From contig CAJWJQ010000038.1 of NCBI GenBank assembly GCA_913041905.1, positions 1-9,714 of the forward strand: a stretch of DNA of 9,714 bases, written 5' to 3'. The DNA is from GCA-2718845 sp913041905 (GTDB lineage: Bacteria; Pseudomonadota; Gammaproteobacteria; GCA-002705445; GCA-002716945). Of the stretch, positions 6,810 to 9,714 are shown piece after piece. The notes beneath the pieces were generated by a model. The model worked only from the letters and a program-made list of their open reading frames with translations, was not told the DNA's origin and did not search any database. Numbering within the stretch: position 1 is the first letter of the stretch; each line of letters begins with the position of its first letter. A program made the position numbers and the translations under genes.

Positions 6810-6977
6810 ATGAAAAAATATCTTTGTTTAATTTGTGGCCTTGTTTATGATGAAGCAGAAGGTTGGCCAGATGATGGTATTGAGCCTGGTACCAAATGGG
6901 AAGACATTTCAGAGAATTGGCTTTGCCCAGAATGTGGCGGATGTAAAGCTGATTTTGACATGATTGAGATATCATAA
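6810..6977 (+). CDS. Rubredoxin
   Basis: A 55-residue cytosolic one-iron electron carrier. The two iron-binding knuckles are complete: CLICG (Cys6, Cys9) and CPECG (Cys39, Cys42), separated by the family segment VYDEAEGWPDDGIEPGTKWE (12-31) and ISENW, with the aromatic residues that pack around the centre (Tyr4, Tyr13, Trp30, Trp37). Length matches stand-alone rubredoxins of 53-55 residues. There is an extra cysteine, Cys45, two residues past the second knuckle where many family members have Gly or Val. No strong Shine-Dalgarno is present (AAGAAAA before the ATG). Rubredoxin reductase and any alkane hydroxylase are absent from the window, so the redox partner is unknown. It is divergent from thiE and is followed by dinF after three bases; both genes share a reading frame. 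Confidence 0.94.
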   Translation: MKKYLCLICGLVYDEAEGWPDDGIEPGTKWEDISENWLCPECGGCKADFDMIEIS

Positions 6978-6980
6978 AAC

Positions 6981-8300
6981 TTGTCTTTAAAATTTTCACA
7001 GTTTGATAAAAATACCCTTGGTATAGCTTTACCACTTATTATATCAAATATAACAATACCATTAGTTGGCCTCGTGGATAATATTATGATGGGTCATCTA
7101 GGCTCAACTATTTTCATAGGAGCAATTGGCTTAGGGTCAATAATTATAAGCTATATATTATTTAGTTTTGGATTTATAAAATCTATAACAACTGGGTTAG
7201 TATCGCAAAATGCAGGTTCTCGAGATTATCAGAATTTATTTTTAACAATTTGCCACATATTATTAATTTCATCTTTCATATCATTAATTATTTTATATTT
7301 TAGATTCTATATTATAGATTTCTCATTAGGACTCATGAATTCATCGATTGAGGTGAAACAAAATAGTAAAATTTATTTAGAATATAGAATTTGGTCGATT
7401 CCGGCTATTTTTTTAAGAGACATATTGATTGGTTATTATATTGGAACTCAAAGGACTAAAATTGCTATGTCTATAAGCATTATAGTTAATTTATTAAATA
7501 TTATTTTAGATTATTATTTTATTTATATTTTAAATTTCTCAATAGAGGGAGTTGCAATAGCCTCACTTATCTCAGAATATTCTATAATATTTTTTGTATT
7601 GTATGCATTAATGTTTGAAAAAAAATATAAAAACATCAATCTTCATTACAAAAACATTTTAAGTTGGAAGTTAATAAAAAATAAAATAATTATAAATATT
7701 GATATGTTTATAAGATCATTTATTTTAATGACATGTTTTGCATATTTTATGAGTAAAGGCGCTAGTTATGGAAATGTCATATTAGCGGCAAATACTATTT
7801 TACTAAATTTTTTCTTTATCTTCTCACATGGGGTGGATGGCTTTGCTCATGCATCAGAAGTACTTGTTGGAGATTCTGTAGGTAAAAAGAATAAAGAATT
7901 ATTACATAAATCTATTTCTTCTACGGGTAAATTTTCAATATATTTAGCTATACTGTTTATAATATTTTTTAGTTTATTTGATGTTCCGCTACTAAATGTA
8001 ATCACTGATGTTGGAACAATATTATTATCAGCACAGAAACATATAATGTGGCTTTATTTAATTTTTTTCTCTGCTTGCATAGCTTTTTGGTTAGATGGGG
8101 TTTTTATAGGAGCAATGAAAACCAAGCTTCTTAGAAATGTCATGATATTATCAGGATCAGTATTTTTTATTCTTGAAATTTTTATTTTTGAACAGAATAA
8201 TCATAATCTTTGGGCAGCTTTCCTTGTGTTTTTTACATTAAGAAGTATGTTGCTGGGTTATTTATTATCGTTTAATTTAAAAAGAAATAGATTTATTTGA
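6981..8300 (+). CDS. dinF: MATE-family efflux transporter, DinF-like
   Basis: A 439-residue inner-membrane protein with about twelve hydrophobic segments in two related halves, the layout of MATE multidrug/cation antiporters. The N-terminal block LGIALPLIISNITIPLVG (13-30) followed by LVDNIMMGHLGS, and SITTGLVSQNAGSRD later, match the DinF subgroup, where the patterns LALPMI.SN...PLLGLVDT...GHL and TTGL.AQ.FG are usual. The second half carries DGFAHASEVLVGDSVGK near residues 286-302, also typical (G.a.A.E.lvG...G). The start is TTG at 6981: no ATG or GTG lies in frame between the rubredoxin stop and the first membrane segment. A weak GAG 12 bases upstream is the only ribosome-site hint, so restart after rubredoxin termination is likely. 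The substrate is unknown. The functional tie to rubredoxin, if any, is not evident. Confidence 0.88.
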   Translation: MSLKFSQFDKNTLGIALPLIISNITIPLVGLVDNIMMGHLGSTIFIGAIGLGSIIISYILFSFGFIKSITTGLVSQNAGSRDYQNLFLTICHILLISSFISLIILYFRFYIIDFSLGLMNSSIEVKQNSKIYLEYRIWSIPAIFLRDILIGYYIGTQRTKIAMSISIIVNLLNIILDYYFIYILNFSIEGVAIASLISEYSIIFFVLYALMFEKKYKNINLHYKNILSWKLIKNKIIINIDMFIRSFILMTCFAYFMSKGASYGNVILAANTILLNFFFIFSHGVDGFAHASEVLVGDSVGKKNKELLHKSISSTGKFSIYLAILFIIFFSLFDVPLLNVITDVGTILLSAQKHIMWLYLIFFSACIAFWLDGVFIGAMKTKLLRNVMILSGSVFFILEIFIFEQNNHNLWAAFLVFFTLRSMLLGYLLSFNLKRNRFI

Positions 8301-8317
8301 TTTTCGAATCTAATATA

Positions 8318-8346
8318 CTTACAGTTTTTCATAATTATGCTATATT
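8318..8346 (+). promoter_or_regulatory. Predicted promoter of the ferredoxin gene
   Basis: The best promoter in the window: -35 CTTACA (8318-8323, 4 of 6), a 17-bp spacer and extended -10 TGC TATATT (8338-8346; 5 of 6 in the hexamer). The start would be near 8353, about 30 bases before the ATG, with GGAG (8373-8376) as ribosome site. Palindrome CATAATTATG fills the spacer end. Confidence 0.6.
8330..8339. repeat. 10-bp perfect palindrome CATAATTATG, copy 2
   Basis: Second copy of the palindrome at 1304-1313, again within the 12-mer TTCATAATTATG (8328-8339) and again ending at the TG of an extended -10 element. Position and sequence are both conserved between two otherwise unlike upstream regions. 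Confidence 0.4.
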
Positions 8347-8382
8347 GAAGACTATTTTATTTATACTACCACGGAGAGAATA

Positions 8383-8724
8383 ATGGTATTCGGTTTATTT
8401 AAGAAGAAAGAACCAATTAAGGTTACAGTAAAAGGTACCGGAGAAACTTTTATGTGTAATCCAAATGAATTGTTAATGAAAGCAGCTATGAGAGCTAAAA
8501 TTGATTGGCCTTTATCGTGTAAAGTGGGAAGCTGTGGTTCTTGTCGAGCTACTATAGTAGAAGGGGAAGGCAGATATCCAGCTAGTCCATGTGATCCAAC
8601 ATCATTGCTTCACAAAGAAGAGATTGATAATGGAATGGTTGTCGCGTGTCAATGGACGCCTACAACTGATATAGTTGTTGATGTTGAAATTGGCAAAGAA
8701 GGCGATAAAAGAGGAATGATTTAA
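8383..8724 (+). CDS. [2Fe-2S] ferredoxin (plant/oxygenase-type fold)
   Basis: A 113-residue cytosolic electron carrier with the cluster pattern C-x4-C-x2-C-x34-C: Cys46, Cys51, Cys54 (SCKVGSCGSCRA) and Cys89 (VACQW). The domain begins with a beta-grasp start (IKVTVKGTGETFMCNPNELL, 12-31) after a short basic leader (GLFKKKE). The spacing is that of plant-type and oxygenase-linked ferredoxins, not the adrenodoxin or IscFdx type, which has C-x5-C-x2-C. An additional Cys70 sits in the loop before the fourth ligand. GGAG (8373-8376) six bases before ATG gives a strong start. It stands alone: a terminal gene (dinF) lies 82 bases upstream and a convergent gene begins 16 bases downstream, so no reductase or oxygenase partner is shown. 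The G+C content is high for the window, suggesting strong expression. It could serve an oxygenase, desaturase or general metabolism. Confidence 0.9.
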   Translation: MVFGLFKKKEPIKVTVKGTGETFMCNPNELLMKAAMRAKIDWPLSCKVGSCGSCRATIVEGEGRYPASPCDPTSLLHKEEIDNGMVVACQWTPTTDIVVDVEIGKEGDKRGMI

Positions 8725-8743
8725 TCTAACACACGTAAGATTA
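8722..8743. terminator. Possible bidirectional terminator hairpin
   Basis: An inverted repeat, TAATCT (8722-8727) and AGATTA (8738-8743), with an inner AC/GT pairing (8729-8730 with 8735-8736) after one mismatch and an ACAC loop. It spans exactly from the ferredoxin stop codon to the stop codon of the convergent acyltransferase gene. The stem is A+T-rich and no clean run of T follows on either strand, so it would be a weak terminator; it may instead only reflect the two TAA stops facing each other. Confidence 0.3.
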
Positions 8744-9493
8744 TTTAATATTGTTTATTGAATCACCAACTTCTTGAAAAGTAAGTTTTGCTAAGTCATA
8801 TGCAGATTTATTGCATTTTATTGAATTCCCAAAATACACAATAACGTTTGTAGAGCGTTTACACATACATCTTAACGAAATGTTGAACAATGTTTGACTT
8901 TTATCAGACCAACACATCGAGTCATCAGACTCTATATTAGATGGAAAATTTATAGGGTACCTAATAAATACTGGCTGACTATTGCTATCAGTACTACAAA
9001 TTGCATTAAACATTTTGCTATGAAATTTTTTTATATTTTTTCCATCTCCAATTCTTCCTTCTGGAAATATAAAAACTTTTTTGTTTAAAGAAATGTATTT
9101 TTTTATAATATTTATGACATTATCGTTATCACTAGCATCTCCTCTTTTTATAAAAATAGTTCCTGTTTTTGCAGCAAGATGTCCAATAATTGGCCAATTT
9201 TTTATTTCTGATTTTGCTATGAAGTTTGACGGTATAAGGGAGTTCAGAATAATAATATCAAAGAAACTTACGTGATTTGATACATATGATTTTGCTGATA
9301 AATCTATTTCACCATATTTTATAATATTTAAACCAAATAATTTAACTAATACTTTCATCCAATAATAACTAATTTTATGATGCATAGGCTTTAAATTATA
9401 TACTTTAGATGGGAAGAAAATTAATATAATTAAACCTATAACAATGTGAAGTATTATTAATGGAAATCTAATTGATAAATAAATTATTTTCAT
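8741..9493 (-). CDS. PlsC-like lysophospholipid acyltransferase
   Basis: A 250-residue membrane-bound acyltransferase of the PlsC/LPLAT superfamily, which transfers an acyl chain to lysophosphatidate or a related lysolipid. An N-terminal hydrophobic segment (about residues 5-28) anchors it. The four family motifs are in order: NHVSFFD with the catalytic His74-x4-Asp79; GTIFIKRG (111-118); IFPEGRIGDGKNIKKFHSKM (142-161); and PVFIRYP (174-180). In motif III the common FPEGT reads FPEGR. The GDG..-F.S..F continuation is nearer to OlsA-like and other side-branch acyltransferases than to canonical PlsC, so the lysolipid substrate is uncertain. Length is normal (240-260). The ATG lies 10 bases after the upstream YyaL-like gene with no Shine-Dalgarno, suggesting a shared message. 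Its stop faces the ferredoxin stop across a small inverted repeat. Confidence 0.88.
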   Translation of the reverse strand: MKIIYLSIRFPLIILHIVIGLIILIFFPSKVYNLKPMHHKISYYWMKVLVKLFGLNIIKYGEIDLSAKSYVSNHVSFFDIIILNSLIPSNFIAKSEIKNWPIIGHLAAKTGTIFIKRGDASDNDNVINIIKKYISLNKKVFIFPEGRIGDGKNIKKFHSKMFNAICSTDSNSQPVFIRYPINFPSNIESDDSMCWSDKSQTLFNISLRCMCKRSTNVIVYFGNSIKCNKSAYDLAKLTFQEVGDSINNIK

Positions 9494-9503
9494 TTAAATT
9501 TTA

Positions 9504-9714
9504 TTATTCATTTAATAATCTTTTTTGTAAACTGTTAAAATCTTTTATAGGTTCTGAGCATACATTATTTTCACAAATATAAGCAGTGAACTTATTAAAA
9601 CATTTTTTCTGATTTATTGATTCGACCGGACTATTTATAGTATGATCTAAAAAATATATGGAATCTCTAAAATCTTCTATTTTATATATTTTATCCTTAT
9701 AATCATCAATATCC
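9504..9714 (-). CDS. YyaL/DUF255 thioredoxin-domain protein, C-terminal end
   Basis: The gene enters from the right edge on the minus strand; 69 codons are visible before the TAA at 9504-9506. The end AYICENNVCSEPIKD (visible residues 44-58), followed by FNSLQKRL, matches what I recall of the C-terminal signature of the large (about 600-700 residues) YyaL/SSP411/spermatogenesis-associated-20-like proteins: A-Y-V-C-x(4)-C-x-x-P followed by a short D..L helix. These have an N-terminal thioredoxin-like DUF255 domain and a six-hairpin glycosidase-like domain; their biochemical role is poorly defined. Neither of those domains is in the window, so the call rests on this short motif alone. It lies directly upstream of, and in the same direction as, the acyltransferase gene, with a 10-base gap. 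Confidence 0.65.
   Translation of the reverse strand, partial: DIDDYKDKIYKIEDFRDSIYFLDHTINSPVESINQKKCFNKFTAYICENNVCSEPIKDFNSLQKRLLNE

Noticed and set aside
6808..7035. Minus-strand open frame covering rubredoxin and the start of dinF
   Set aside because: Antisense to rubredoxin, whose four iron-binding cysteines identify the true coding strand; no family features.
8299..8310. GATT-TTCG-AATC mini-hairpin just after dinF as a terminator
   Set aside because: The TTCG loop is attractive, but a four-pair stem with one G-C end pair each side and no T run would not be a convincing terminator.
8894..9275. Two plus-strand open frames inside the acyltransferase gene (8894-9088, 9081-9275), and one at 5052-5243 inside hemL
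   Set aside because: Antisense to genes with clear catalytic motifs; no ribosome site or domain evidence.
1..9714. Mobile elements, CRISPR arrays, tRNA or rRNA genes, defence systems
   Set aside because: No transposase or integrase motifs, no spaced direct repeats and no tRNA-like cloverleaf were noticed in the few short intergenic gaps; almost all bases are explained by core genes.

Overview
This window is A+T-rich, densely packed DNA. Genes abut or overlap by a few bases, and the largest gap is about 115 bp. It looks like core chromosome of a small-genome proteobacterium, most likely a marine gammaproteobacterium. The support is a UbiH/VisC-family hydroxylase (ubiquinone synthesis), a C5-pathway hemL joined to thiE, and a nearby divergent rubredoxin. 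No rRNA, tRNA or marker gene fixes the taxon, so this placement is inference. I see no phage genes, insertion sequences, CRISPR arrays, tRNAs or rRNAs.

Layout: (1) 1-507, the 3' end of a ubiquinone-type FAD hydroxylase (+), whose tail overlaps a convergent TauE/SafE permease gene (475-1260, -). (2) 1261-1375, a divergent control region. (3) 1376-4847, a three-gene + strand operon: serine-glyoxylate aminotransferase, hydroxypyruvate reductase and MOFRL-type glycerate 2-kinase. It meets the next operon tail to tail with a 4-base overlap. (4) 4844-6744, thiE then hemL on the - strand, joined by an ATGA overlap. (5) 6745-6809, a divergent control region. (6) 6810-8300, a 55-residue rubredoxin followed after 3 bases by a DinF-like MATE transporter starting at TTG. 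(7) 8383-8724, a single-gene [2Fe-2S] ferredoxin with the clearest promoter in the window. (8) 8741 to the end, a - strand pair: the end of a YyaL/DUF255-type protein, then a PlsC-like acyltransferase.

The metabolic centre is the operon at 1376-4847. Its enzymes would run serine + glyoxylate to glycine + hydroxypyruvate, then D-glycerate, then 2-phosphoglycerate. That is the lower half of the serine cycle or of photorespiratory glycolate salvage. Serine hydroxymethyltransferase, malyl-CoA lyase, glycolate oxidase and Rubisco are not in the window, so the source of the glyoxylate cannot be read here. The other genes are housekeeping: haem and thiamine precursors, electron carriers and lipid acylation.

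No clearly new system is visible. The most useful leads are a 10-bp perfect palindrome, CATAATTATG, inside a shared 12-mer just upstream of the predicted -10 elements of both the aminotransferase operon and the ferredoxin gene; a half-site at the matching place before rubredoxin; the in-frame rubredoxin-stop-TTG-DinF junction; and a sharp composition difference between sgaA/ferredoxin and their neighbours.
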